DNA of 64,000 bases from JBLXBZ01 sp048265185 (lineage in GTDB: Bacteria > Pseudomonadota > Alphaproteobacteria > Rhizobiales > Stappiaceae): the NCBI GenBank assembly GCA_048265185.1, contig JBLXBZ010000002.1:124001-188000 (forward strand), in the 5' to 3' direction. Each line of letters opens with the position of its first letter. Position 1 is the first letter of the stretch. This document shows positions 26,116 to 34,250 of the stretch, one piece after another. The position numbers and the translations under genes were made by a program. The notes beneath the pieces are model-generated. The model had not been told where the DNA came from. It worked only from the letters and a program-made list of their open reading frames with translations, and did no database searches.

Positions 26116-27036
26116 ATGGAATTCTGGGTTCTGATCACGATCTTCGCGGCGTTTTGCCAAAATCTTCGCTCTGCTTTGCAAAAGCATCTGAAAGGCGCGC
26201 TCGGCACGACAGGCGCGACTTTTATCCGCTTTGGATATGGGTTTCCGGTGGCGTTGATCTATGTTTGCGCGCTTCATTTCGGCTTTGATTTCGCCTGGCC
26301 CGAGCCCAATCTCTCCTTTTTCGCTTTCGGCGCGGTTGGCGGATTAGCGCAAATTTTCGCGACGTTTTTGCTGGTTTATTTATTTTCCTACCGTAATTTC
26401 GCGATCGGCACGGCTTATTCAAAAACCGAGCCGATGCAGGCCGCGATTTTTGGCCTCGTGATTCTGGGCGAAACGGTCACCATGAACGCCGTCGTGGCGA
26501 TTATCGTCGGCGTCATAGGGGTGGCTTTGATCTCTCTTGCGCGCTCTTCCATGACGCCACGTTCGATCATTGCCGCGCTTATGGGGCGTTCGGCCTTGGT
26601 TGGTCTGGCGTCAGCCGCCTTGTTTGGCGTCTCCGCCGTAGCTTATCGCGCCGCGTCCTTGTCGCTGGCGAGCGCGCCTTTCTCGGGCGACGCGGGTTTT
26701 TTGATGCAGGCGGGGTTTACGCTGGCTTTCGTCACGGTTTTCCAGACTATCGTCATGGCTGTCTGGATGCGCTGGCGCGAAGCGGACGAGTTGCGCGCAT
26801 GTTTTGTGAATTGGCGCGTGGCGGGTTGGGTGGGCGTCGTCGGCGTTGTCGGATCTGCTGGGTGGTTCACGGCGATGACGCTGCAAAATGTGGCTTACGT
26901 CAGGGCGTTGGCGCAGATTGAGCTGGTCTTTACTTTCGCCGCGTCATGGTTCTTCTTTCGCGAAAAAATAAACGTGTGGGAGTTTCTGGGCTGCCTCCTG
27001 ATCATAGGCGGTATTTTGATCTTGCTATTGCTTTGA
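26116..27036 (+). CDS. DMT-superfamily (EamA) transporter
   Basis: The 306-residue protein has about ten membrane helices in two EamA repeats. Typical features are YSKTEPMQAAIFGLVILGE in the first half and ALAQIELVFTFAASWFFFREKI in the second. Such carriers export or import metabolites; the substrate is unknown. It is divergent from dapD and convergent to the nucleotidase gene, interrupting an otherwise minus-strand block. Confidence 0.88.
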   Translation: MEFWVLITIFAAFCQNLRSALQKHLKGALGTTGATFIRFGYGFPVALIYVCALHFGFDFAWPEPNLSFFAFGAVGGLAQIFATFLLVYLFSYRNFAIGTAYSKTEPMQAAIFGLVILGETVTMNAVVAIIVGVIGVALISLARSSMTPRSIIAALMGRSALVGLASAALFGVSAVAYRAASLSLASAPFSGDAGFLMQAGFTLAFVTVFQTIVMAVWMRWREADELRACFVNWRVAGWVGVVGVVGSAGWFTAMTLQNVAYVRALAQIELVFTFAASWFFFREKINVWEFLGCLLIIGGILILLLL

Positions 27037-27074
27037 TAAGAGGGAACGTCGGCGGCGGATAGCCTTCCCAAGGC

Positions 27075-27824
27075 TTAGGCGCAGGAAATTGCGGCGCCGA
27101 CGGCTTTTAGGAACTTGGTGAGATCGTCGGTGACGAAATCCACGTGGGGGGCGTCGTCGCCTTCAAGCTCCCAGTCTTCGCGGAAGACGTTTTGCGCGCC
27201 TTCGGGAACGATGAGAACCGTTCGCATGGCCAGCCTATGAGGGACTTCAAGGTTTCGTGACAGATCTTCAAACATGGCGGCGCGAGCTGGGGCGACGCCC
27301 GTCTGCTTGAGAAACGCCTCATAGGTTTGGCGGTTGGGTTTGGGAAGAAGGTCGGCGGCGACAATGTCGAAGATGTCTTCAAACTGATCTGTAATTCCAA
27401 GGCGCGCGGCCGTCCGCTCCGCGTGGGGGCGGTCGCCATTGGTGAAGATGAACTTTCGTCCCGGCAAGGCCTCTATCGCTTTGGCCAGTTCGGGGTTTGG
27501 CTCTACGGAGCTATAGTCAATGTTATGGGCGTATTCTAAAAACGCGTCAGGCTCCACATCATGCTCTAGCATCAGGCCGCGCAGGGTGGTGCCATACTCC
27601 CGGTAGAATTCCTTTTGCTTCTTGCGCGCGGCGGAGAACTCCAGACCAAGATGGCGGGAGACATATTCTGAAATCCGCTGATCGATTTGCTTGAATAGAT
27701 TCGTCTGCGCCGGATAAAGCGTATTGTCCAGATCAAAGACCCAAGCCTCCACGCCCTGAAAAGCGCGCAGATCATGGAGATGGCGGCGCGTCTTGGCGCC
27801 GCTCGCTTTTTTGGGGGGGGTCAT
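27075..27824 (-). CDS. pyrimidine 5'-nucleotidase (HAD superfamily)
   Basis: The 249-residue protein is of the Sdt1/PhoG-type HAD nucleotidases. Motif I is VFDLDNTLYPAQTNLF, motif II is FIFTNGDRPHAE and motif III/IV is LLPKPNRQTYEAFL with FEDLSRNL. These enzymes dephosphorylate pyrimidine and some modified nucleoside monophosphates. The start overlaps the argB stop by four bases (ATGA), so the two are coupled; this argB-nucleotidase link is common in Hyphomicrobiales. Confidence 0.9.
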   Translation of the reverse strand: MTPPKKASGAKTRRHLHDLRAFQGVEAWVFDLDNTLYPAQTNLFKQIDQRISEYVSRHLGLEFSAARKKQKEFYREYGTTLRGLMLEHDVEPDAFLEYAHNIDYSSVEPNPELAKAIEALPGRKFIFTNGDRPHAERTAARLGITDQFEDIFDIVAADLLPKPNRQTYEAFLKQTGVAPARAAMFEDLSRNLEVPHRLAMRTVLIVPEGAQNVFREDWELEGDDAPHVDFVTDDLTKFLKAVGAAISCA

Positions 27825-28708
27825 GGGCGAATCAGCGTGCCTGCTCCCTGATCGGTGAAGAGCTCCAAAAGCACTGCGTGGGGCACCTTGCCGTTGAGTA
27901 TGACGACGCCTTCAACGCCGCGCTCCAATGCGTCTATGCAGGTTTCCACCTTGGGAATCATGCCGCCTGAGATGGTTCCGTCTTCGATCATGGCTTTCGC
28001 CTGACTGATGGTGAGTTCTTTCATCAGTCGTCCTTCACGGTCCAGAACCCCCGGCACGTCAGTCAGGAACAGGAGGCGGCGAGCGTTCAACGCGCCGGCG
28101 ACTGCGCCGGCGAAAGTGTCGGCGTTGATGTTATAGGTCTGTCCGTCCGCGCCGGGGGCGACGGGGGCCACCACGGGGATCAACTCCTCTTTCATCACCA
28201 GCTCAAGAACCGTCGGGTCAACGTGAACCGGCTCGCCGACAAAGCCAAGGTCAATCACTTCCTCAATGGCGGAATTGGGATCGCGCTGGGTGCGCATGAG
28301 CTTTTGCGCGGTGACCATATTGCCGTCTTTGCCGCAGAGCCCGACGGCTTTGCCGCCTTCGCTGTTGATGGCGTGAACGATTTCCTTGTTGATGGATCCG
28401 GCCAGAACCATTTCGACAATTTCCACGGTGGCCTTATCCGTTACGCGCAGGCCTGATTTGAATTCGCTCTTGATGCCCAAACGCTCAAGCATGGAGCCGA
28501 TCTGCGGTCCGCCGCCATGGACGACCACCGGCATGACCCCTGACTGGCGCAGAAGGGTGATGTCGCGCGCAAAGGCCTTGCCGAGCTCCGGATCGCCCAT
28601 GGCGTTGCCGCCGTATTTCACGACAACCTTGCGATCGTCATATCGAAGCATATAGGGCAGCGCTTGCGAGATAACCTGGGCGGGATTTTGCGGGGGCACG
28701 ACGGTCAT
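27821..28708 (-). CDS. argB: acetylglutamate kinase ArgB
   Basis: The 295-residue enzyme phosphorylates N-acetylglutamate, the second step of arginine synthesis. Visible blocks are VVKYGGNAMGDPELG, the substrate loop VVHGGGPQIGSML, and NINADTFAGAVAGALNARRL with LTDVPGVLD. The long N-terminal extension (ISQALPYMLRYDDR) is the helix found in arginine-inhibited hexameric enzymes, so feedback inhibition by arginine is likely. The next gene upstream is engB. Confidence 0.96.
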   Translation of the reverse strand: MTVVPPQNPAQVISQALPYMLRYDDRKVVVKYGGNAMGDPELGKAFARDITLLRQSGVMPVVVHGGGPQIGSMLERLGIKSEFKSGLRVTDKATVEIVEMVLAGSINKEIVHAINSEGGKAVGLCGKDGNMVTAQKLMRTQRDPNSAIEEVIDLGFVGEPVHVDPTVLELVMKEELIPVVAPVAPGADGQTYNINADTFAGAVAGALNARRLLFLTDVPGVLDREGRLMKELTISQAKAMIEDGTISGGMIPKVETCIDALERGVEGVVILNGKVPHAVLLELFTDQGAGTLIRP

Positions 28709-28916
28709 TTAGCGATCCAAGCAGCAAATTGATTGTGGGGGGCGCTTGATATTGAACTGGCTCATTTTCAAGCGCGTCTGAATGCAAACGGCGAGTTTAA
28801 ACGTCAACTCGTCATTCTATAGCGATTTTGACTTCCATGCTCAATCCTTCTCCGCCGACGAGGAACGTCGTATAAAGTTCTGGATGAGGCCTTGGAAAAA
28901 TTTCGCGGCTTTATTT

Positions 28917-29564
28917 CTAGTAATTGGCGATCTTGAGGATTTCTGCTCGAAGCTCGGAAACGCCGAAATTCTTTTCCGACGAGGTTTGCATGACGACGGG
29001 GTGAGCCGCAGGGCGTTTCGAAATCTTCTCCGCCGCGTCCTTCATGCATTTCTCCAGCTCGCCGGCCTTGATTTTATCGACCTTGGTGAGAACGACCTGA
29101 TAGCTGACGGCGGCGGTGTCAAGAATGCTCATGGCTTCTAGATCATTGGCCTTCACGCCGTGACGACTGTCCACAAGAAGGAATAGGCGGCGCAGGGTCG
29201 CGCGCCCGCGCAAATAGGAGAACACCAAATTCGTCCACTCATCAACCAGATGTTTGGGCGCCTGAGCGTAGCCGTAACCGGGCATGTCGACCAGGTCCAC
29301 GGGGGTGTTTTCCGCAGTGAAAAAATTGAGCATCTGGGTGCGGCCGGGAGTGTTGGAGGTGCGCGCCAGATCGCGGCGCCCGGTGAGCGCGTTGATGAGG
29401 CTCGACTTGCCCACGTTGGAGCGCCCGACAAAGGCGACTTCAACCCGTTCCGCCGGCGTTAATTGCGAAATCTTCGCGACGCTGGTCGCGAAAGTCCAAG
29501 TTTGTGCGAACAAAAGCCGCCCGGCTTCCAGTTCCGCTTCCGAATAATCTGGTTCTGTGCTCAT
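28917..29564 (-). CDS. engB: ribosome biogenesis GTPase EngB/YihA
   Basis: The 215-residue TRAFAC GTPase has the P-loop GRSNVGKSS (residues 47-55), switch I with RTSNTPGRTQMLNFF, G3 DMPGYGYA and G4 TKVDK. It is needed for large-subunit assembly and is usually essential. In many relatives it follows yidC directly; here its upstream side is an AT-rich 263-bp gap and then an unrelated gene. No gene lies in the 208 bp between its stop and argB. Confidence 0.95.
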   Translation of the reverse strand: MSTEPDYSEAELEAGRLLFAQTWTFATSVAKISQLTPAERVEVAFVGRSNVGKSSLINALTGRRDLARTSNTPGRTQMLNFFTAENTPVDLVDMPGYGYAQAPKHLVDEWTNLVFSYLRGRATLRRLFLLVDSRHGVKANDLEAMSILDTAAVSYQVVLTKVDKIKAGELEKCMKDAAEKISKRPAAHPVVMQTSSEKNFGVSELRAEILKIANY

Positions 29565-29827
29565 GGTTGCTTTTAACCTTGAGAATGCGCGACGTCGAGC
29601 GCCGCTTGCGGTGTTTTGTTAATTTTTAAATTTTGCACGCATAAGGCGCGTATAAAAACGTAGTCGAGGAGAGTGCGGCGATCTTTTATTTCCTTGTTAA
29701 CTTTTGGTTGAAATTCACGATTACGATAATGAAATATGTATATGTAATTTTTATTTTTAGTTTAAGAAAAAATGAATCAATTTACATCGATGTAAATTTT
29801 ATTTTTATCTTAGTAAAGGGATGAAGT
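29565..29827. promoter_or_regulatory. AT-rich divergent region with a 20-bp palindrome
   Basis: This gap separates engB (minus) from an unrecognised gene (plus). It is strongly AT-rich from 29680 onwards. At 29779-29798 there is a perfect palindrome, AATTTACATC followed by its complement GATGTAAATT, ending 29 bases before the start at 29828. A 20-bp perfect dyad so close to a start is most simply a transcription factor operator. It is followed by T-rich sequence, so a transcript-ending hairpin is the other reading. Confidence 0.65.
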
Positions 29828-30685
29828 ATGATTAATAATTTTAACTATAGTAACAACGGAAAATTTAATGATTATGAAAACTCATTTGTAGGTGAGATGT
29901 GCAAGGGCTCTGCAGCCCATCAAAATTTCTTCAATTCGGCAGGAGGCAGGGCGGTTGGTTTAGGCGTTGGTATTGGAACCGGCTTGGGATTGAGTGGAAT
30001 CATGCAAGGGTTGTTTGGTTTCGGAATGGGGGGGATGGCCAATTCCGGCGCCATGTCTAATGTATTTGGATCTATTTTGAACAATGTGTTGATGTCTATA
30101 GGCGTATCGGGGGGAATGCCGGGATGGGAGACGCCGTCGGGGATGGCGGCGCAAGGTTGTTGCCAGAAAGGGGGAGGGAGTTTCGGGGCGTGCGGCATGT
30201 CAGGCGGATCTGTGACCGCCTCTCAATCAGTTGGCGAGCGTTTTTCAGGGATGGTTTCAAATCGGTTTTCCGAACATGGAATCGCGGAGCGGAACAATCT
30301 TTCAGGACAAGCGATCGATAATATCTTGTCCGGTTCAGGGAGTCCGAAGGCCAAGGCGGAAATGCTTCTGGCGGAAATGGGGTCGAAAGTCATGCAGTCC
30401 CTTGGAGACGACGCGCGCAAGAACGCCAGTTCAATGACGAGACTAATGGATGATATGGATGATCGGGTTGATTATATGGCGTCCGCCATCGCCAATAATG
30501 ATCATGATAAATTGATCGAAGAAATGGCGTATGTCTACTCGGATGGGCTTGAAAACTCGCCCAGAGGCCGTCCGGCCAATTCCGGCTTTTTGGGTCTTTT
30601 TTCTTCTCCGGGAGAAAAAGAGAGCCCCTTGCGGCAAATCGCTCGCAGCATTGGCACGGTACATTCTGAATATTACGAAGGCTGA
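29828..30685 (+). CDS. unrecognised glycine-rich protein
   Basis: I do not recognise this 285-residue protein. The first 40 residues are Asn-rich and polar (MINNFNYSNNGKFNDYENSF). Residues 40-100 are a Gly-rich hydrophobic stretch with GLGVGIGTGLGLSGIMQGLF that could insert into or cross a membrane. A Cys/Gly patch (QGCCQKGGGSFGACG) follows at about 112-126. The last 150 residues are polar and helical, with VMQSLGDDARKNASSMTRLM. There is no standard signal peptide. The Gly-rich hydrophobic core recalls secreted effectors, bacteriocin-like or phage minor proteins, but this is only resemblance. Its 5' end is AT-rich, unlike the neighbours, suggesting a different origin. Confidence 0.6.
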   Translation: MINNFNYSNNGKFNDYENSFVGEMCKGSAAHQNFFNSAGGRAVGLGVGIGTGLGLSGIMQGLFGFGMGGMANSGAMSNVFGSILNNVLMSIGVSGGMPGWETPSGMAAQGCCQKGGGSFGACGMSGGSVTASQSVGERFSGMVSNRFSEHGIAERNNLSGQAIDNILSGSGSPKAKAEMLLAEMGSKVMQSLGDDARKNASSMTRLMDDMDDRVDYMASAIANNDHDKLIEEMAYVYSDGLENSPRGRPANSGFLGLFSSPGEKESPLRQIARSIGTVHSEYYEG

Positions 30686-30700
30686 GAGACTGTAAGAGTG

Positions 30701-30728
30701 GCCGGGGCCGCTTGCTAACGGCCCCGGC
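30701..30728. terminator. bidirectional terminator hairpin
   Basis: GCCGGGGCCG (30701-30710) is the exact complement of CGGCCCCGGC (30719-30728), with an 8-nt loop. It lies between the convergent ends of the glycine-rich gene and the acyltransferase gene. The T-run is weak (GTTTGATT), so efficiency is uncertain. Confidence 0.7.
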
Positions 30729-30757
30729 GTTTGATTAGCTATTTTGCGGGTTTGATT

Positions 30758-31408
30758 TCAAGAAATTGCGGATGCGGCATTCTGTAACGCCGAGATATTG
30801 CCCCCGCGAATGGCCGCAAGATGGCGGGTTACATGATCAATGGGCCAGTTCCACCATGCAATCTCCAGCAAGGCGTCGATGACGGGAGCGGCAAAGCGCC
30901 GCCGGATGACGCGGCCAGGATTTCCAACGACTATGGCGTAGGGTGGGACGTTGCTGGAGATCACGGCTTTTGTTCCAATGATCGCGCCGTCGCCTATGAC
31001 GACGCCAGGCATGATTGTCGCCTCGCGACCGATCCATACGTCATTGCCAATGCATGTGTCGCCGCGAAATCCGTCTGAAATCGTCGAAAAATCGAAGCCC
31101 TGCTCCCAGCCGTTTCCGAAAATATTGAAGGGATAAGCAGAAAAGCCGGAGAGGGCGTGATTAGCCCCGTTCATGATGAATTGAACGCCGGTGGCCAATG
31201 CGCAAAATCTACCTATTTTCAGGTTATCGCCAATGAAGTCAAAATGATAGAGAATGTTACGATTCTCAAAATCATCAGCGTGATCCGGGTCGTGGTAATA
31301 ACTATAATCGCCGATAACGACGTTGGGTCTGGTGATGACGTTCTTCAGAAAAACCGTGTGTTTTTCGCCATTGAACGGATAGCGTTCGTCGGGGGAGGGG
31401 CCAAGCAT
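30758..31408 (-). CDS. CatB/Vat-type xenobiotic acyltransferase
   Basis: The 216-residue protein has the left-handed beta-helix of the CatB/VatA family: VVIGDYSYYHDPDHADDF, the catalytic-His region FIMNGANHALSGFSAYPF, CIGNDVWIGREATIMPGVVI and SSNVPPYAIVVGNPGRVIR. Family members acetylate chloramphenicol or streptogramins, but many chromosomal members have other, unknown acceptors. It is a single gene, convergent to the glycine-rich protein and followed by a shared terminator. Resistance is possible, not shown. Confidence 0.88.
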   Translation of the reverse strand: MLGPSPDERYPFNGEKHTVFLKNVITRPNVVIGDYSYYHDPDHADDFENRNILYHFDFIGDNLKIGRFCALATGVQFIMNGANHALSGFSAYPFNIFGNGWEQGFDFSTISDGFRGDTCIGNDVWIGREATIMPGVVIGDGAIIGTKAVISSNVPPYAIVVGNPGRVIRRRFAAPVIDALLEIAWWNWPIDHVTRHLAAIRGGNISALQNAASAIS

Positions 31409-31632
31409 TTGTGAACTCCAAAATCAGATGGAAGCCCGGAACCAGCGCAACAGCGCCGGGCGGAATGAGAGAGCGCTTTTCACTCAGGTCTGATTTCAGG
31501 TGTTCACCGGACCAAAACTCCAGATAGTACAAGGCCATTCTTGAGCAGTGACATTAGCAGTTGAGACTGCTGGCGCCAAGTTTCAAGAGCTTGTCTGAGG
31601 CCGGTTGAGTTGGCGTTTATGAACGCGAGGAA

Positions 31633-31664
31633 AAGACTTCGCGGCGGCGTCGCCGCGAAGTCTT
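31633..31664 (-). terminator. terminator of the amine/alcohol operon
   Basis: AAGACTTCGCGGCG (31633-31646) is the exact complement of 31651-31664 with a 4-nt loop. Read on the minus strand the stem ends in CTTTTCC, a short T-run. It stands 30 bases after the iron alcohol dehydrogenase stop, closing the minus-strand operon that begins at 39557. The remaining 286-bp gap has no gene I believe in. Confidence 0.8.
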
Positions 31665-31694
31665 CGATTGGCGTGGTTTCGGTTTGACGCGCGC

Positions 31695-32855
31695 TTAAAT
31701 GCAAGCCTCAAATAGCGCTTTGGTGTTTTCCGCCGTCATGGCCACCGGATTGCCGCCAACGCTTGGATCTTCAAGGGCCATGGCGGTCAGTTCGTCGATC
31801 CTGTCATGGCCGACGCCCATTTGCGACAATTTATCAGGAACTCCCAAGCTTGAGCGCAATTGCAACACGTAATCGAAGAATCCATCAAAGCCGCCGCTGA
31901 TTCCCAAATAGGCGGCGGCGCGGTCGATGCGCGTTTCGATTTTTGGGCGGTTGAATGTCAAAACCGGGGGCATGACCACCGCATTGGTCATGCCGTGGTG
32001 GGTGTTATAGACGGCGCCAATGGGATGGGAGAGGGCGTGAATGGCGCCGAGCCCTTTCTGGAAGGCGACCGCGCCCATGGCTGCCGCGCTCATCATATGG
32101 GCGCGGGCGGTGAGATTGGCGCCGTCCTGGGCGACCAGAGGAAGATTTTCCTTCACCAGTCGCATGCCTTCAAGGGCGATGCCTTGGGACATGGGATGAT
32201 AATGGGGAGAGGAATAGGCCTCAAGGCAATGGGCGAAAGCGTCCATCCCGGTGCCGACGGTGATCATCTTTGGCATTCCGACCGTCAGTTCCGGATCGCA
32301 AATCACGATCTCCGGCAATAGTTTGGGATGGAAAATGATCTTTTTGACGTGCGTTTGGCTGTTGGTGAGAACGCCGGCGCGGCCAACTTCCGAGCCGGTG
32401 CCGGCGGTGGTGGGCACGGCGATGATAGGCGGGATCTTGGAAGCGTCGGCGCGGGTCCACCAGTCGCCAATGTCTTCAAAATCCCATACCGGCCGTGTTT
32501 GCCCGACCATCAGGGCGATGAGTTTGCCCAGATCAAGGCCGGAGCCGCCGCCAAAGGCGATGACGCCGTCGTGTCCACCTTCACGAAAGGCGGCGACGCC
32601 TTGCGCCAGATTGTTCTCATTGGGGTTTGGGTCAACGTCGGCGAACAGACTGCGCCCCAGGCCCGCCTTATCCAAAAGATCGAGAGCGTTCTGGGTGATG
32701 GGCAGAGCCGCCAAACCTTTGTCGGTGACAAGCAGCGGATTTTTCATGCCAACGACCGCGCAGGCTTCAGCCAATTCGCTCACGCGTCCGGCGCCAAATC
32801 GCACAGCTGTCGGGTAGCTCCAATTGGCTTTCAAATTCATGTCATTCGCACTCAT
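31695..32855 (-). CDS. iron-containing alcohol dehydrogenase
   Basis: The 386-residue enzyme belongs to the Fe-ADH (type III) family. The nucleotide-binding segment is GGGSGLDLGKLIALM, and the metal site has GAIHALSHPIGAVYNTHHGMTNA with the clustered His ligands. It interconverts an alcohol and an aldehyde with NAD(P). The ATG at 32855 lies five bases after the upstream aldehyde dehydrogenase stop, so the two are tightly coupled. Together with the ligase upstream, it may oxidise the hydroxyl of a gamma-glutamylated amino alcohol; that role is inferred from context. Confidence 0.92.
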   Translation of the reverse strand: MSANDMNLKANWSYPTAVRFGAGRVSELAEACAVVGMKNPLLVTDKGLAALPITQNALDLLDKAGLGRSLFADVDPNPNENNLAQGVAAFREGGHDGVIAFGGGSGLDLGKLIALMVGQTRPVWDFEDIGDWWTRADASKIPPIIAVPTTAGTGSEVGRAGVLTNSQTHVKKIIFHPKLLPEIVICDPELTVGMPKMITVGTGMDAFAHCLEAYSSPHYHPMSQGIALEGMRLVKENLPLVAQDGANLTARAHMMSAAAMGAVAFQKGLGAIHALSHPIGAVYNTHHGMTNAVVMPPVLTFNRPKIETRIDRAAAYLGISGGFDGFFDYVLQLRSSLGVPDKLSQMGVGHDRIDELTAMALEDPSVGGNPVAMTAENTKALFEACI

Positions 32856-32860
32856 GGCGC

Positions 32861-34243
32861 TCACGCCTTCTTCAAGTGGTAGGATTTTGGACGAGTCAGA
32901 TTGTGGAAGCCGATCAAGGACAGAGCGCCTCCGCGTCCGGTGTTCTTGCAGCCGGTCCAGCACAGGGCGGGGTCGAGGTAATCGGCCCGGTTGAGGAATA
33001 CGGTGCCGGTCTCGATCTGCGCGCCAAGAGCCTCCGCCCGCTCTACGTCTTTGGTCCAGAGGGATGCGGTCAGGCCAAACTGGCAGTCGTTCATCAACCG
33101 CAAGGCTTCCTCGTCGCTGGACACTTTCATGACGCCGACGACGGGGCCGAAGCTTTCGTCGCGCATGACCCGCATGTCGTGGTTCACGTTGGTGAGGATT
33201 TGCGGCGCCAGATAAGCGCCGCCGTCGTCTTCGGGAAATAGCGCCGGATCGATCAGGGCCTTGGCGCCGTCGGCGATGGCTTCGCGGGTCTGGGCGCGCA
33301 CCTCTTCGGCGAAGCGTTTGTGCGCCATTGGACCAAGCGTGGTGTCAGGGTCAAGCGGATCGCCCAGTTTATAAGCCTGAACGGTGGCGACCGCCTTTTC
33401 CAGAAACGCGTCGTAAAGCGTCTCGTGAACATAGATGCGTTCAATGCCGCAACAGCATTGACCGGAGTTGAACATGGCGCCGTCAATGAGCGTGGCGACG
33501 GCTGCGTCAAGATCCGCGTCCTCCATAACGTAACCGGGATCTTTGCCGCCCAGTTCAAGGCCAAGGCCGGTGAAGGTTCCCGCCGCCGCGCGCTCAATAG
33601 CGCGCCCGCCGCCGACCGATCCGGTGAAATTGATGAAATCGAAGCTGCGCGCGCCGATCAAGGCTTCGGTGGTGGCGTGGTCCAGAAACAGGTTGATGAA
33701 GACGTCTTCGGGAATTCCCGCCTCGACAAAGGCGCGCACCATGCGCTCGCCCACCAGCATGGTCTGGCTGGCGTGTTTGAGCACGACGGCGTTGCCCGCG
33801 ATCAGGGCCGGAGCGACGGTGTTTATGGCCGTCATGTAGGGATAGTTCCATGGGGCGATGATAAAAACGACGCCGTGAGGCTCCCGCTTCACCATGCGGC
33901 GAAAGGCGTCGCTGTCCTCCACCAGGAGCGGCGCAAGGCCTTCCTCGGCGATGGTGGACATATATTCTGCGCGTTCTTTCACGCCGCCGAACTCTCCGCC
34001 GTAACGGATGGGTCGGCCCATCATCCACGCCAGTTCGGGAACGATTTCCTCGTTCATTGCGCCAAGGCGCTCCACGCCGGCGAGCACCAGCTTCACACGT
34101 TCCGCCAGCGGGCGCGCGGCCCAGTCTTTTTGCGCCTTGCGCGCTTTGGCGACAGAGGCTTGCGCTTCTGTTTCTGAGGCGGCGGGGCGTTCGCAGTAAA
34201 CCTCGCCATTAACGGGCGAGACGAGTTTCAATGTGCTGCTCAT
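32861..34243 (-). CDS. aldehyde dehydrogenase family protein
   Basis: The 460-residue enzyme oxidises an aldehyde to an acid with NAD(P)+. The catalytic Cys is in FNSGQCCCGIERIYVHE, the general-base Glu in GLELGGKDPGYVMED, and the cofactor Asn in IIAPWNYPY. ATG 34243 with GAGGAT upstream gives MSSTLKLVSPVNGEVY, a normal start; the longer frame to 34360 is antisense-like. It lies between the glutamine-synthetase-like gene (seven-base gap) and the alcohol dehydrogenase. The set resembles the puuA-puuC logic of putrescine breakdown, but the substrate is unknown. Confidence 0.93.
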   Translation of the reverse strand: MSSTLKLVSPVNGEVYCERPAASETEAQASVAKARKAQKDWAARPLAERVKLVLAGVERLGAMNEEIVPELAWMMGRPIRYGGEFGGVKERAEYMSTIAEEGLAPLLVEDSDAFRRMVKREPHGVVFIIAPWNYPYMTAINTVAPALIAGNAVVLKHASQTMLVGERMVRAFVEAGIPEDVFINLFLDHATTEALIGARSFDFINFTGSVGGGRAIERAAAGTFTGLGLELGGKDPGYVMEDADLDAAVATLIDGAMFNSGQCCCGIERIYVHETLYDAFLEKAVATVQAYKLGDPLDPDTTLGPMAHKRFAEEVRAQTREAIADGAKALIDPALFPEDDGGAYLAPQILTNVNHDMRVMRDESFGPVVGVMKVSSDEEALRLMNDCQFGLTASLWTKDVERAEALGAQIETGTVFLNRADYLDPALCWTGCKNTGRGGALSLIGFHNLTRPKSYHLKKA

Positions 34244-34250
34244 GATATCC

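Noticed and set aside
31504..31704. 66-codon minus-strand frame after the alcohol dehydrogenase
   Set aside because: It spans the terminator stem and has no ribosome site or recognisable features.
33320..34177. 285-codon plus-strand frame
   Set aside because: It is antisense to the aldehyde dehydrogenase catalytic region.
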